Origin: Apodemus sylvaticus
Taxonomy: Eukaryota > Chordata > Mammalia > Rodentia > Muridae
Assembly (NCBI RefSeq): GCF_947179515.1
Contig: NC_067488.1
Location: forward strand, 34,129,842-34,193,841
Length of the DNA stretch: 64,000 bases
Direction: 5' to 3'
Positions 23,942 through 35,399 of the stretch are shown here, piece by piece. Within the stretch, counting starts at the first letter, position 1. Each line of letters opens with the position of its first letter. The notes beneath the pieces were generated by a model. That model was given only the letters and a program-made list of their open reading frames with translations, ran no database searches and was not told the origin of the DNA. Both the position numbers and the translations under genes were made by a program.

Positions 23942-23942
<1 letters not shown>
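23724..23942. other. Non-coding spacer
   Basis: No repeat or gene recognised. Confidence 0.5.
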
Positions 23943-24006
<64 letters not shown>

Positions 24007-24064
24007 CTTTCCTCCATCCCGCCCCCCCTCTCTCTCTCTCACACACACACACACATACATACAT
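23943..24064. repeat. Compound microsatellite (TC)n ... (CA)n(TACA)n
   Basis: A pure TC run at about 23945-23999 is followed by a C-rich interruption, a second TC run at about 24027-24040, then CA and TACA repeats to about 24064. Confidence 0.96.
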
Positions 24065-24285
24065 ATACATGAATTCTTCACAATACAATTTAATTTCCAG
24101 AATATTTTGACTGAAATAATTTCCCTAAAGGAACTTAGATCTGTCTGTGTTTCAAATATCCTATAATATTTCCCCCTCTTGGTTCATGATAGAGAAAAAT
24201 GAAACTTTTGAACTATTTTTCTATTAAAAGCAAAAGGAAAGGATGTATGGTGTTCTTCACATTTTCTTTTTACAAAGTATGAAAA

Positions 24286-24700
24286 TTATAAAATCAGAGT
24301 CTGCTGCAAGATATTTTCTATCCACTCACATTGAGGCAGTGAGAGGCCAGCAATTGGAGGGGAGAGAGGAGGATGAGCTAAGAGAGTGAAGGGAGGAGAG
24401 AGAGAGAGGCTGGGTGGACCAGTGGAGCAGAGTAGGGAATATCCAAATGGCATCAGACATATTCCTGGTGTTTTGGAGAAATCAAGATAAGACTTTGTCA
24501 TTGTAAATTGGCTTTTTGTAATTGGAAGTTTTGTAATATAGAGAGATATTTGGATAACTATTTAAGTTTAAGAGTCATGCTTTACCAGATATTTGAGTGC
24601 AGGGCAGGAGCACAAGACTCCTGGCATTTATAGAGTCTGGTGAGGAGGCCTCGCATGGTGGTACTTTCTTAATTATTACCCAGTACAAAAGTCAAGTCAT
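24286..24700. other. Unassigned segment, possibly a decayed LTR
   Basis: The minus strand shows a TATA-like ctctataaatgccagg (about 24623-24638) followed by a pyrimidine-rich tract (about 24360-24410). That layout resembles a retroviral LTR, but no polyadenylation signal or TSD is evident and I cannot name the family. Confidence 0.25.
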
Positions 24701-25810
24701 ATTTTTCTTATAATAAGTACATACTTCTATATGATACATAGAATTAACTTTTCCCCATGTAAATTATTCCATGGTTTATTTCTGATTAGTTTTTGGTTCT
24801 AGATAAAGATTCTGACAATTAAATTTTAATGTGAAAAAGAAAAAAGAGTCAAGTCATTTTAAGCTATGAAATGTAAGCATGTTGAAGATATCCAGGTGCA
24901 TCTATATTCTTTGTTCTTTACACTTATTTTCTCTTTATAAAGACCTCCTTCATTTTCTCACCAAATGTTTTAATTTCATGTCAACAGCTTAACAGTGGAC
25001 CACTGTTTTAGACAGAAGGATACTATTTCAATACTATATATCTAAAATTTTAGGTGAATGCAGCTGAGGCTCAACTAATTAATTTTAAAATTATTTTTTC
25101 CTTTAATGTATAAAATATATTTGGAATATTGAAACACTCCTGAAACACACATCCCAGAACTGATTTCACAGAAAGACCTTAAAGACATTTCTAGAAAATG
25201 TTATTTGAGAGCATTCCATTGTATGAGTACATTTCCAGAAAGATTATAACCAAGTTGAAAGTTCTGTCCTTCCAAATTTCAGAATGATAAACACATGGAC
25301 CAATAAATCAATGCAGCAGTTATTTTCATATGCCATCCCAGAATGGCACTCTAGTCAAGACTGTCATTACAGAAGCCTACACTGTGACACTATGGAGTTT
25401 TTAAGGCAAACACAGACAGTGATCACACTCAGAATGTTACGCAAAGCCAGTGAAGATGCATCGTATCATTGACAGAAAGATTATAGTGTGTCTGTGTCAC
25501 ACTCTGAAATCTCCAAGTATTGTTTCATTAATGAATAAGTCCTGATTCAGGACAAGCTTTTTATTGCATTTGTAGCGGTGGGGGTTATCAAGAGTGGTCT
25601 GGAATTGGAGAGATTATGTGACCTGATTTTGTTTTGTTTTGTTTGCCCTCTGTTTGTTAGGGCCTAGCTACTCTCCCATCTGTACGGGCCAAGCCATTAA
25701 ATCTCTTGGAGAAGTCTAAGGGATGGAGCCTAGGCACTGGTGCCTCAAGGGGCTTATGCAATCATCTACTGAGATTCCTCTTTCTCATTTTTCCTTCAGC
25801 ATCTGCTTCA
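24701..25810. other. Non-coding interval, nothing recognised
   Basis: AT-rich DNA with no recognisable gene or repeat. Confidence 0.5.
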
Positions 25811-26365
25811 GTATATATATGTGTGTGTGTGTGTACATATGTATACACACACACACACACATACATATACATCAAATACATACACATACACATATACATA
25901 TGCATATGCATATACTTATATATCATATACATATGCATCAGATACATATACTTATATATCATATACATATACATATACATCATATACATAGACATAGACA
26001 TAGACATCGTATACATATACTTATATATCGTATACATATACATATACATCATATACATTATATACATATACATCATATACATATACTATATATCATATAC
26101 ATATACATCATATACATATACTTATATACATATACATCATATACATATACATCATATACATATACATCATAAACATATACATTATATACTTATACCTATA
26201 CCTATACCTATACATATACATCATATACATCATATACATCATATACATCATATACATCATATACATCATATACATATGCATATATATACATACACATACA
26301 TATGCATATACATATACATCGTATACATATGCATATACACATACACACACATACACATATACATA

Positions 26366-26402
<37 letters not shown>
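25811..26402. repeat. Mosaic TA/CA-rich microsatellite-minisatellite
   Basis: About 590 bp built from short units such as catatacat, catagacat and cctata, with about six consecutive nine-base atacatcat units at 26213-26272. It is bounded by (TG)n at 25820-25834 and at 26371-26401. Very long open frames on both strands (rich in Ile/His/Tyr or Tyr/Met/Val) are artefacts of the repeat phase. Confidence 0.95.
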
Positions 26403-27139
26403 CTCAAAGGTTATAGTCAAAGTGTTGACAGTGGTATGAGATAGAAGCAGTCAAGGAGACTTGGGCTGCCATGATATGGAGATATAAACAATTTTTCATA
26501 AGATCTTTTTCTCTGTGTGGGATTGGACTGCATGTCATACGGAGAGTTCCATGTAGAGCATAGAACCTCACCAAGACACACCAACTCTGCTTCCTGTGTA
26601 TTCTAATACTGAATGGAAAAAACGATTACATAAAGCTAAAGAAATACCCCTGGAGTGCCACTTAGTTCATTAAAGAAAGATACCACTTTAATAATTGAAC
26701 ATTATTAAAAACCTATCCTTCCTATGTCAGCAAGGTTAAAAAGCAAAGCTAATTATGTACTGCAAAGAAAGTACTTCTCAGTGGCCCTGACTCAAATTTT
26801 CTTGCAAATTACACCCAAAGAAGTAATTCATGGTAGAAAAGCTCTGCTCTTAGAGTGCATATCATTTTCTTATACATTGTTATCTCAGCCACTGCTCCTT
26901 CTCATGGTTTCAGGGGACAACGTGCCTTTCAATACCATAAGCTGCTATAATGCAAAATCTAAGCCTTAAAACTTCCCAGAGGGAGTTACTTAGGAGATGA
27001 CAGAAACGTAACAGATGTAAGGACATTAGTAACTATCCTTTCAGATGCTTAGCCTCTTTCTTTGCCATATGTTATAAATTCTGTGATATCTGACAAAATT
27101 CTAGATTTTTTTTCCACGTGTCGGATCCCCAAGATCAAC
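26403..27139. other. Non-coding interval, nothing recognised
   Basis: No gene or recognised repeat. Open frames are at most 81 codons. Confidence 0.5.
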
Positions 27140-27249
27140 TTCAGTGCATAGCACAGGGAATCTATTTAATTAATTAGTTAATTAGTTAGATTGTTCATTA
27201 TTTATTTGTGAGGTATATCATACATACATGACATGGGGCATTTATTATT
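27140..27249. repeat. AT-rich TTAA/TTAG low-complexity tract
   Basis: Repeated taattaattagttaattag motifs and TATT-rich DNA lie next to the B3 tail. Part of it is probably the SINE's own A-tail in antisense. Confidence 0.6.
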
Positions 27250-27432
27250 TACTTACTTGTCTGTGGGGGAAGTCATTCATATATCATGGTGTACATGTGG
27301 AGAACCAAGAACAATATCTACAAATTTGTAGATAATATTTCTTTCCTTCTATTGTGTGGATCTTGGGCTCAAACTCAAGTCATCAGGCCTGGAAGCAAAT
27401 GCCTTTAGCCACTGAGCCATCTCATTAGCCTC
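27250..27432 (-). mobile_element. B3 SINE, antisense
   Basis: On the minus strand it reads ggctaatgagatggctcagt, then tgacttgagtttgagccc (B-box region), then a long central region ending in the typical 'ggttctccacatgtacacca' text of B3. Divergence is moderate and no TSD was identified. Confidence 0.75.
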
Positions 27433-27934
27433 AACACAGGGCACCTAAAACCATGATTGAACTGAAAGCAATAATTGTCAATGTACTTTATGAACATTCA
27501 AATATGGAATATGTAGACTTCATATAAAATACCACATACTCACGTTCACCACCCATCCCACACACACATACCACACATAAGGAATTAGATCACATAGTTA
27601 TGGAAGCTGAGAAATTTCAATGTCTTCTGTCAACAACGTGGAGACCAGGAGATCTAACAGTGTAACCTCAGATTGAAACTGATAGCCTGAAAGTCATGAG
27701 AAATGATGGTGGAAATTTCAGTTAAAATCCAGAATGTCCCATATTTTGTTGTTGTACTTGTTTGTTTGTTTTATTTAAATCAATTTCACTCAATTTAGAA
27801 TCATCTAGCACAAAACCTCTTCCATGTCTGTGGGAGAGTTTCCAAAGAGCTTTAATTACACAGAAGTATCTACCATGAATGTAGGTGATATCATCCCATT
27901 AGTTACGGAAGAAAGCATGAATCTATCTGAGCAT
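27433..27934. other. Non-coding interval, nothing recognised
   Basis: No gene or recognised repeat. Confidence 0.5.
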
Positions 27935-28170
27935 GGCATTCATCTCTCTACTTTATAACTGCAGACACAATGTGACAAATGGCCTCATACTTCTCTTTCT
28001 GTGCCTTTCTTATGTGATGGACTGCATCTTTCTCAATACATGGGCCAAAATAATCCTGTCCTTCCTTCTTTCCTTCCTTCTTTCCTTCCTTCTTTCCTTC
28101 CTTCTTTCCTTCCTTCCTTCCTTCCTGTGCTTAATTTGCTAAGTCAAGAATTTTGTCAAAACAACAAGAA
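27935..28170 (+). repeat. Rodent/mammalian interspersed repeat tail with (CCTT)n expansion
   Basis: The words gcattcatctctctacttta, cagacacaatgtgacaaatg, atgtgatggactgcatcttt and gggccaaaataatcctgtcc belong to a common repeat whose tail ends in 'aataaaccctt ccttcctt'. The CCTT part is expanded to about 66 bp at 28060-28126. The same family occurs in the opposite orientation at 54.4-54.8 kb. Family name unresolved. Confidence 0.6.
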
Positions 28171-28526
28171 TACAATAGGAAAACAGTATCAACAAGTGGG
28201 ACCATTTCAGTGATCTTATGACTGTGTGCTTTGTTGACCTTTGGAACTGATTTGTAGTAGGAATTTGAAAGGGTTTGTTTGACATTGGAGTAAAAAGAGT
28301 GGGTGAGTGCTGTAATTAAAGCCTAATGGTCTATTGTTGGGGAGATGCTATGGAAGACCAGAATCAAAATTAAAATGTGGAAATTGAAGTCTCATATTAT
28401 GAGATATCAGAGGGAAATGAACTCTTTCAGGAATTACTTGAAAATACATTCATGTTTTTTGTCAAAGAATCTGGATGTGTTCTACCCATGTCCTGAAAAC
28501 TACAGTCAGGCTGAGTTCAAAAACCA

Positions 28527-28600
28527 CAGACTAATTAGTGTAGTAGAGGAAATCTAAATAGTGCAGACTAATTAGTGTAGTAGAGGAAATCAAAATAGTG
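28527..28600. repeat. 37-bp perfect tandem duplication (two copies, one mismatch)
   Basis: Copies at 28527-28563 and 28564-28600 begin cagactaattagtgtagtag and end aaatagtg. They differ only at one base (aatctaaat versus aatcaaaat). The flanking DNA is not repetitive. Confidence 0.97.
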
Positions 28601-29967
28601 CAGCATTAACTCCATGTCATGGTTACTGCTCAAAGTTCTTAAATGTATAGTGAAATGCAAGTAAACAAACAGGATTTATGTTGAAGGTGCACAGTTTGTT
28701 GATAAAAGGATGATTACTATAAAGTTAATGAGAATAATAATGAACGGAGCATCTGTAATTGTTAATGATGTTGGTAAGTTGAAGAACATCTCTTTGCACT
28801 GAGACATTACGAAAGTTATCTTGAGAACAAAACCTTACTCAACATTCCAACTTGCAAAAGAATAAATCCATTTTATATATAAAAAAAAACACTCTAACTC
28901 TGAACGTCTTCTCTCATTGACAATAATTATCTAAAAAAGTGTCTTCCAAGGTATAGCTGCCAAAACATATTGAGGCCATTGTATAGAAGAGGTCTAAGCT
29001 AAGTTATATATCCAAATAACACGATAATATGGCAACAATATCCATAGGGACCTGTTTTGTAGGCAATGAAAATTCAGGAGGTTACAGGTCATAAAAGCTC
29101 ACACCAAGATTCCAGAAAGCCAAAAGGATATTCAAGATGTGACAGGATCATATTCTTTGTAAGGAATCTCTGAGGTCACTAAGTGACATCTATTTACCTG
29201 GAGAGATAAAATATCTTGAGGATGGGACATACTGGAGCTGACCTAATAAGCAGGCAGCATGTGTTATAGATAGGATAATGAAAAGAATGTGGTTTTTCAA
29301 AACTGCTGTAGCCCAGAGGATGCAACAAAGAATACAAGATTTTGTGTGTGACACTGTATAGTTTAATGTTTACTTTATTGGGGGTTTTGGTCTGATCTTT
29401 CCTTGTTATATCCTAATTCCACCAATTTGAAGTTGGAAAGTATGTTTTGTGTCATTAAATACTGTAAATAAGCATCTTGTTTGTATTAATTTTGGATTTT
29501 TTTCTTTTTTAATTTTAGATGTGTGAAGTTAAGAAAATACCTTACATCTCAAAATAAAATTTTATGGTATTGACCTTGGAGTTTTGAATATCGTTAGATT
29601 TGTTAACACTTTGGAACTAAAGGCCAATGTTAATGAATATTGTGCTCTGAGATGAATGTTAGACTGTAGGAACTAGGGAAATGGCACTATAAATTAAAGT
29701 GATGAATTTAGGTGGCAACTTGACAAGGAATTAATCTCCATTATCAACTTGATGAGAAAATGGATTGTCTAATCCCAATATGGCTTGTAATAATCTGATG
29801 AAGTTTCAAGTACTGTGTTCAATTGAGGGGTTTCAATATTTATAAAGTTAATAAAATTAATCCAGACAATGGAAAAGGAGAATGACACTTGTTATTTTTT
29901 CAGTGGGAGAGCTTCCAAAGCTCTAAAGGTGATTGTAGCTCGGACAGAAAAAGCCTTCACAGAAAAT
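28601..29967. other. Non-coding interval, nothing firmly recognised
   Basis: AT-rich DNA. The stretch about 29700-29830 (ggtggcaacttgacaaggaa, cagacaatgg) faintly resembles a rodent interspersed repeat but cannot be assigned. Confidence 0.45.
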
Positions 29968-30285
29968 TTTGTTTGTTTGTTTATTCATTTACTCATTCAT
30001 CCTTATTTTTAGTTTTTTGAGAATTTCATAAATGTACAATGTAATTTTAGACACCACACACACACATGCACACATGCGCATTCCCCCCCCCCTCTCTCTC
30101 TTCACCTCTGAACTTTAACACATGGTTCTTTTTAAATACACAGAGTCCAACTCATGCTGATAGTATATGAATGAGTGTGGGGTCACTCACTGGATCGTGG
30201 GGTTCCTCCATGGCTATACACCTGAAAAAAAATACTTCTCCTCTCCCAGTAAATATCCACAACTCAAAGTTCCTAAGCTATGGGA
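29968..30285 (-). mobile_element. Older Lx-type L1 3'UTR, antisense
   Basis: The words ttttttgagaatttcataaa, gtacaatgtaattttagac, the CACA/C-rich block, gtgtggggtcactcactgga and ctctcccagtaaatatccac match the antisense 3'UTR of the older Lx subfamilies. No coding part remains. Confidence 0.75.
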
Positions 30286-31445
30286 TGCAGCCTCACTATT
30301 AGAAAGCAAGGGAAATATCAAACATGTGAATTTTTAACAAGGCACGTGAATGGCAATAGTTTATGTCTACATGAATCAGAGCTATGCTTAGCTAGAAATG
30401 TTATTATTTTTGAATAAATCAATAAACTATAACATTTACATAAGTAATTGAAGAAGCATGATCAAGAAAAGTACTTTGTTTGAGGTTTTTTGTTTTGTTT
30501 TGTCTCAACATCATTAGAAAAAGAGTTGTCCATTCTAATCTAGGTATCTAAGCTTTCAGGAGAAATGTGGAAAAATATTTTAAGTACTTATCAAAATTCC
30601 TACTGCCTCTAACATCCACCATTGTATAAATTTTAATCATTTCTTGAGCCTGTATTAAAATGTGACTCTTCATTACCCTTTTATCCTTACACATTTTATA
30701 GAAGCTCAGCAACTAGTTATTTTCCCAAGTAGTATGTTTTCTGGGGCTTATTCTGGAAGGTCATTTTTAGGTGCTAGATACCAAAATAAGAACTCAGAGA
30801 TATTGTACTGTTAAGATCCCCTCAAGAATACGAAGCAGAAGGTATTTTATCCTTCATCATATAAATTAGAAACTGAGATTCTGATCATGAAGTAATTTCT
30901 ACACATGCCCCAGAGTTGGCTAATAACCAATGCAGATATGTTTAAACAAATATCATAGTGACCACAAAGCTGCCACACTAGAAAGTCAAGAAGGCTTTTA
31001 CTAAAAGAGGTTAGTAAGCCTCAAGCATCCATGGACCTCACCTCACAGAAAATATTGTCAGTTTAATGAATTAAGCTTTCTATTGTGCCTAATAAAGAGT
31101 TGTTCATTCAGCTAATTGTGCAAATGAAATAATCTGAGCTAGATGTCTTAATTCTGATCATTTTGATCCCAATAGCTCATTATACCATAAAGTTATATGA
31201 AGTAGCTTTGTGTGTATGTAAATATGCATGTGTGTAAGTGAATATGTGTGTACATGTGTACATGTGTGTGTGTATGTGTGTACAAATGTGTCTCTACTAA
31301 ATGGTATTACTACTAGACTACCAGTTTGACTTTGAAGATATGAAGGACGTCTTTAGGAGGTGTTAATCATGGGATGAGGAGTGGAGTTGATATGTTTTAT
31401 AAAGCATGGTTTGATGCAGTGGGAGGGAGTGCCTCAAAGAGTCCA
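30286..31445. other. Non-coding interval with a TG-rich patch
   Basis: An imperfect TG-rich stretch lies at 31209-31290. No gene or confident interspersed repeat is visible. Confidence 0.5.
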
Positions 31446-31993
31446 TACCCCCAAGACACCAGTCTAGTTCATAATGTTTATTTGGGAGCATGGGAAGGGA
31501 GCTTGAGAAGGGAGTAGAGGCAGAGAAAGAACCATGCCAGAGAAGGACACACAGAGAGAGAAGAGAGAGTGAAGGGGAGAGAGAGGGAGAGGGAGGGAGG
31601 AAGGGATGGAGGAAGGAAGGAAGGAAGGAAGGAAGGAAGGAAGGAAGGAAGGAAGGAAGGAAGGAAGGAAGGAAGGAAGGAAGGAAGGAAGGAAGAGGCA
31701 GGGAGCACTTGGAGAGAGAAGGAGGAAGAAGGAGAGAAGGGGAGAAGGGGAAGGAAAGAGAGGGAGAAGGGGAGGAGGGAGGGGAAAGGAGAGAGACAGA
31801 GAAAGTGGTCAGAAATAAAGGATTAGTGCTATTTATAGCAAGCCAGTCCTACCTGGCTGTTGCTAGGTAACTGGTGGGTGGAGCCCAGAAGCAATGCTAA
31901 CATGCTAATAGGAGTAAAATTATTTTAAGAGTAATTTAGAATTATTGTGTTATTTCTTCCTGTGATCGAGGCTGAAATCTGAGACGTCTCACA
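31446..31993 (-). mobile_element. Probable solo LTR of an endogenous retrovirus, antisense, with AAGG expansion
   Basis: Read on the minus strand, the segment starts tgtgagacgtctcagatttc, as an LTR would. It has a TATA-like gctataaatagc at about 31831-31842, a long pyrimidine-rich block, and AATAAA (31476-31481), then ends shortly after gtgtcttggggg. This U3-R-U5 layout fits a rodent LTR. The pyrimidine block contains a (TTCC)n expansion, visible on the plus strand as (AAGG)n at about 31608-31695. No internal viral genes flank it, hence solo. Family and exact ends are uncertain, and I found no clean TSD. Confidence 0.55.
31608..31695. repeat. (AAGG)n microsatellite
   Basis: About 88 bp of near-perfect AAGG units inside a longer purine-only stretch (about 31557-31800). 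All three plus frames stay open across it, giving Lys/Glu/Gly/Arg artefacts. Confidence 0.97.
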
Positions 31994-33599
31994 ATCCTTC
32001 ATGCAATGACTTGGAAAAGTCATATTTCTGAAGTCAATTTTCTTGATTCCAGTATTCTTGAAGAATAAATCATACTCAAGGAACAAGCTTCTACCAACTT
32101 ACACTCAGAGTCACAGGCATTTACCTGAAAGCTTATTGCTCTGAGACTCCAAAATAAACAGATACAACAAACGGCTGACTTCATCTTGTGACTAAAGATA
32201 CTAAACTCCTATCACTTCTTTCCTTTTTCTCTATTAACAAAAGAAGAGATGTAGAATGGGTGTTCTGATGTGTTACTCAGTTCACCTGACTCCTAGATTG
32301 ATTTTTTAAAAAAGCAATATATTTTCCCAGAATGGTAACTGTTCACACTTGACAATATCAGTTTGGCACTTACAAAGAACCGCAAGAATAAAACCACAAG
32401 AGCTGAAGCTGATTTCTGTAGACACATTACATAGCACAAGAAAGACAAGCTGGTTCTGGGTCCTTTTAAAATGTATAGAATAAAGAATGGAAGCTCTGGC
32501 GATCCAGGGATGGCAAAGACCATAGCCTATGGGATGAAGGCCTCTGTCAGAATTTCAACTTTGGATCAGATTTTGCAGCTTCTAAGATAGCAGCAACACT
32601 ACTGTATTCCATTCATCTAGAATGGGAGTTCATTTGAAATCTATGGCTTCATAGCTAGAGTGATCAATCACAGGGCTGCATATTCTGGGGGGGGGGGGGT
32701 GACATTACCTGAAGGCTACAGCACACATGTCATACCACAAACATGAATATATGAGAGATCTACTGGGATGGACATGTTCTAATTGGACTGCATCATTGTC
32801 CTGTCTGTCTCACATATGTACTGGGGAAGAGTTATATAACAAGGCTTGTCTTATATATTTCTCTAGCTGCCCAAGTTCACCTTTGTTCTGGCTATTGTAT
32901 GATATTGGGTATGACCCATATTAAAAAAAAATTCTTGTAATGCATTTCTAGAAGTAAAAAAAAAAGAAAAGAAAAGAAATATGTGTTTAAAAGGGGTCAA
33001 AGTAGAGCAGAAACTAACATACATAACAAGAAGAAATGAAGGAAGGCAAGTCTCAAAGCCAGGGTACAGAGAATAGGAAGATGTAGCAAAACTCTGCCTC
33101 CTGGTAACTCATTTTCCTGCGTTTAAAGTCTAGATCCTGAAAACAGAGTCTGGGTGCCCTGCAACAACTTTTGTTTCTATTTCTGGCAATACAATTACAA
33201 ATTAGAAAATTATAAATGCAAGCCTCCACCCTAGAATGCTAGTGCAAGTGATGTAACGGTGGAACATCACTCTGTGCTCACCTCCACACACACCCCCACT
33301 AACATGTGGAAAGAGGTTTGTGGATTTCTGGATAAATGCAAGCTGTGACAAGAAACCCACCTCCACGGAAAGCCAGAGGATAAGGATAGAAAATGACAGA
33401 TTCCTCTTGCAATCAAGAAGGGCTCTGCAGATAATCACTGCTTACAGAGAGAACATAAACTCTGTAAGAGTATGTTAGAATAGCAATGGCCAGTCACCAG
33501 GAAAATGAATTCTTTCAAAATTATAGAGGTTATTGAAACAGTCATGTTACAAGGAAAAATGTGAAAATTAAAAGTTAGCAAAAATCCAACTATTTTGAC
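31994..33599. other. Non-coding interval, nothing recognised
   Basis: No gene or repeat family recognised. A poly-G run of 13 lies at 32687-32699. Confidence 0.5.
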
Positions 33600-33976
33600 T
33601 TAGTTAGGATTTCTATTGCTGTGAAGAGACACCATGACCAAGGCAACTCTTTTAGAGGAAAACTTTGAATTGGGGCTGTCTCACAGTTTTAGAGGTTTAG
33701 CTCATTATCATCATGGTAGGAAGCATAGTAGCATGCAGGCATACATGGTGCTGAGGCTGAGAGTCTACATCATGATCTGCAGGCAGCAAGAAGGGACTAT
33801 CACTGCATGTAACTTGAGCACATATCAGACCTCAAAGCCTGCCTCCAGACTAACATACTTCCAACAAGGCCACACCTACTCAAACAAGTCACACCTCTGA
33901 ATAGTGCCACTCCCTATGAGCCAAGCATTTACATGCATGAGTCCATGGGACCATATCTATTCAAACTCACACAATG
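33600..33976 (-). mobile_element. URR1-like rodent repeat
   Basis: Starts acttagttaggatttctatt followed by gctgtgaagagacaccatga and ccaaggcaactcttttagag. It runs through gcatgcaggcatacatggtg and ggccacacctactcaaacaa to tattcaaactcacacaatg. This is the reverse orientation of the copy at 2.5 kb, with good conservation of the whole unit. Confidence 0.7.
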
Positions 33977-34639
33977 ATAAAATTATATTTTGAAGCACAC
34001 AATGCAAAATAAAATTCTCCCCTAATCAGCTCTTCCCAGCACAGAACTGAAGCTTTTGATTATATTTACCTTGGGACCCGCCAGCCCCAACTTACTGTAA
34101 ATGCATACGGAGCATAGTTGTATTGATAAGGCTCTAGAGGATCAGAACTGATAAAATTAATATATGACTTAAAACATTTTTTAGAAGATATGAAGTCAGC
34201 AAGAGAAAAACAAAACCTCTTTTGTTTAAGCAGTCACCTGACGGTGCCACTCACCTTAGTGTAGGTCTTCCTATAAGCTGATAAATAAAAGTCGAGTAGG
34301 TTTGCTATATGTTCCAGATCCAGTCAAGTAGACAACCAACACTGACCACCACAGAGATTAAATGCATGGCATGAGTATTTGCCACATTTGGTAGAGATGC
34401 ATACTTAGTGGTAGACTATGTGTCTGCATGATGTGTCCTGGGTTTTTCAGAAAGCAGTTTATTTTATAATTCATCTAATAATTTTATTATTTATAAAATT
34501 TGGACAGTAGTAAGCTAGACTACTTCCAAATGAAAAAAGGAAAACATGAATACATCATCTTGTACTCCACAACTCAAAACCATGCTTCCAAAGGACTCTG
34601 GGTTTCCTGCCATGTGGTGTTTATTTGTTTGTTTGTTTT
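33977..34639. other. Non-coding interval, nothing recognised
   Basis: No gene or recognised repeat. Confidence 0.5.
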
Positions 34640-35022
34640 CTTTTTATGTTTTTTTTATATTTTCTTTATTTACATTTCAAATGTTATTCCCTTTCCCGGT
34701 TCCCCTCATCCCAGAAACCCCCTATCCCATCTTCCCTCCCCCTGATTCTACCACCCACCCCACTCCCACCCTCCCGCCCGCCCTCAATTCCCCTACTCTG
34801 GGGAATCTACCAAGCCTTCATAGGACCAAGGACCTCTCCTGCTATTGATTCCTGACAAGGCAATCCTCTGTTACATATGCAGCTGGAGCCATGTGTACTC
34901 CTTGTTTGTTGACTTAGTCGCTGGTCACTCTGGGGAGTCTGGTTGGTTGATATTGTTGTACTTGCTATGAGGTTGCAAACCCCTTCAACTCCTTTAGTCC
35001 TTTCTCTAACTCCTCCATTTTA
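34640..35022 (-). mobile_element. L1 3'UTR, antisense, 5'-truncated
   Basis: Poly-T-rich start, then tttctttatttacatttcaa, a C-rich G-tract complement, ctactctggggaatctacca and gcagctggagccatgtgtac, ending at taactcctccattt. This is the standard antisense murine L1 3'UTR with no ORF2. No TSD was found. Confidence 0.9.
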
Positions 35023-35399
35023 TAGTTAGTCCTATTGAAATCTGTCTGATGTTTTTCCATTGGTTAAACAGCAACAGTGGGGTGAATACGAAAGGCAAAA
35101 AGCAAATTCTGTACCATGATACCATGAGTACATATTGTCAATTACTTATCACTATTGATATTGCAATTAATTTCAGGGCATTGGTTTGTTTCTTCAGAAT
35201 TATGGGAAGAATTCTTATACTTTTCTTTTATCATCTTTTTTCATGTCTGTTCCTCAGTAATGGTAGCATATCTTTCACTTCTAACATTGTTATTTTTCTT
35301 GATTGCCCTGCCTAGGATATCATCAGTTCTATTTTTGTCTTCAAGTAACAAGGTTCAACATTTTTCTAGTGTTTTATTAAAACTGTTTTAATAATACAA
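35023..35399. other. Non-coding interval, nothing recognised
   Basis: AT-rich DNA with short Phe/Ser-rich chance frames only. Confidence 0.5.

Noticed and set aside
25900..26280. CRISPR-like periodicity
   Set aside because: Units are 9-13 bp with no unique spacers; this is a eukaryotic microsatellite.
25706..26416. Very long open frames (up to 236 codons) on both strands
   Set aside because: They arise from the TA/CA microsatellite, whose short units contain no in-frame stop; the product is Ile/His/Tyr low complexity.
31478..31870. Four overlapping frames of Lys/Glu/Gly/Arg or Pro/Ser/Phe/Leu repeats
   Set aside because: Artefacts of the AAGG tract inside the probable LTR.
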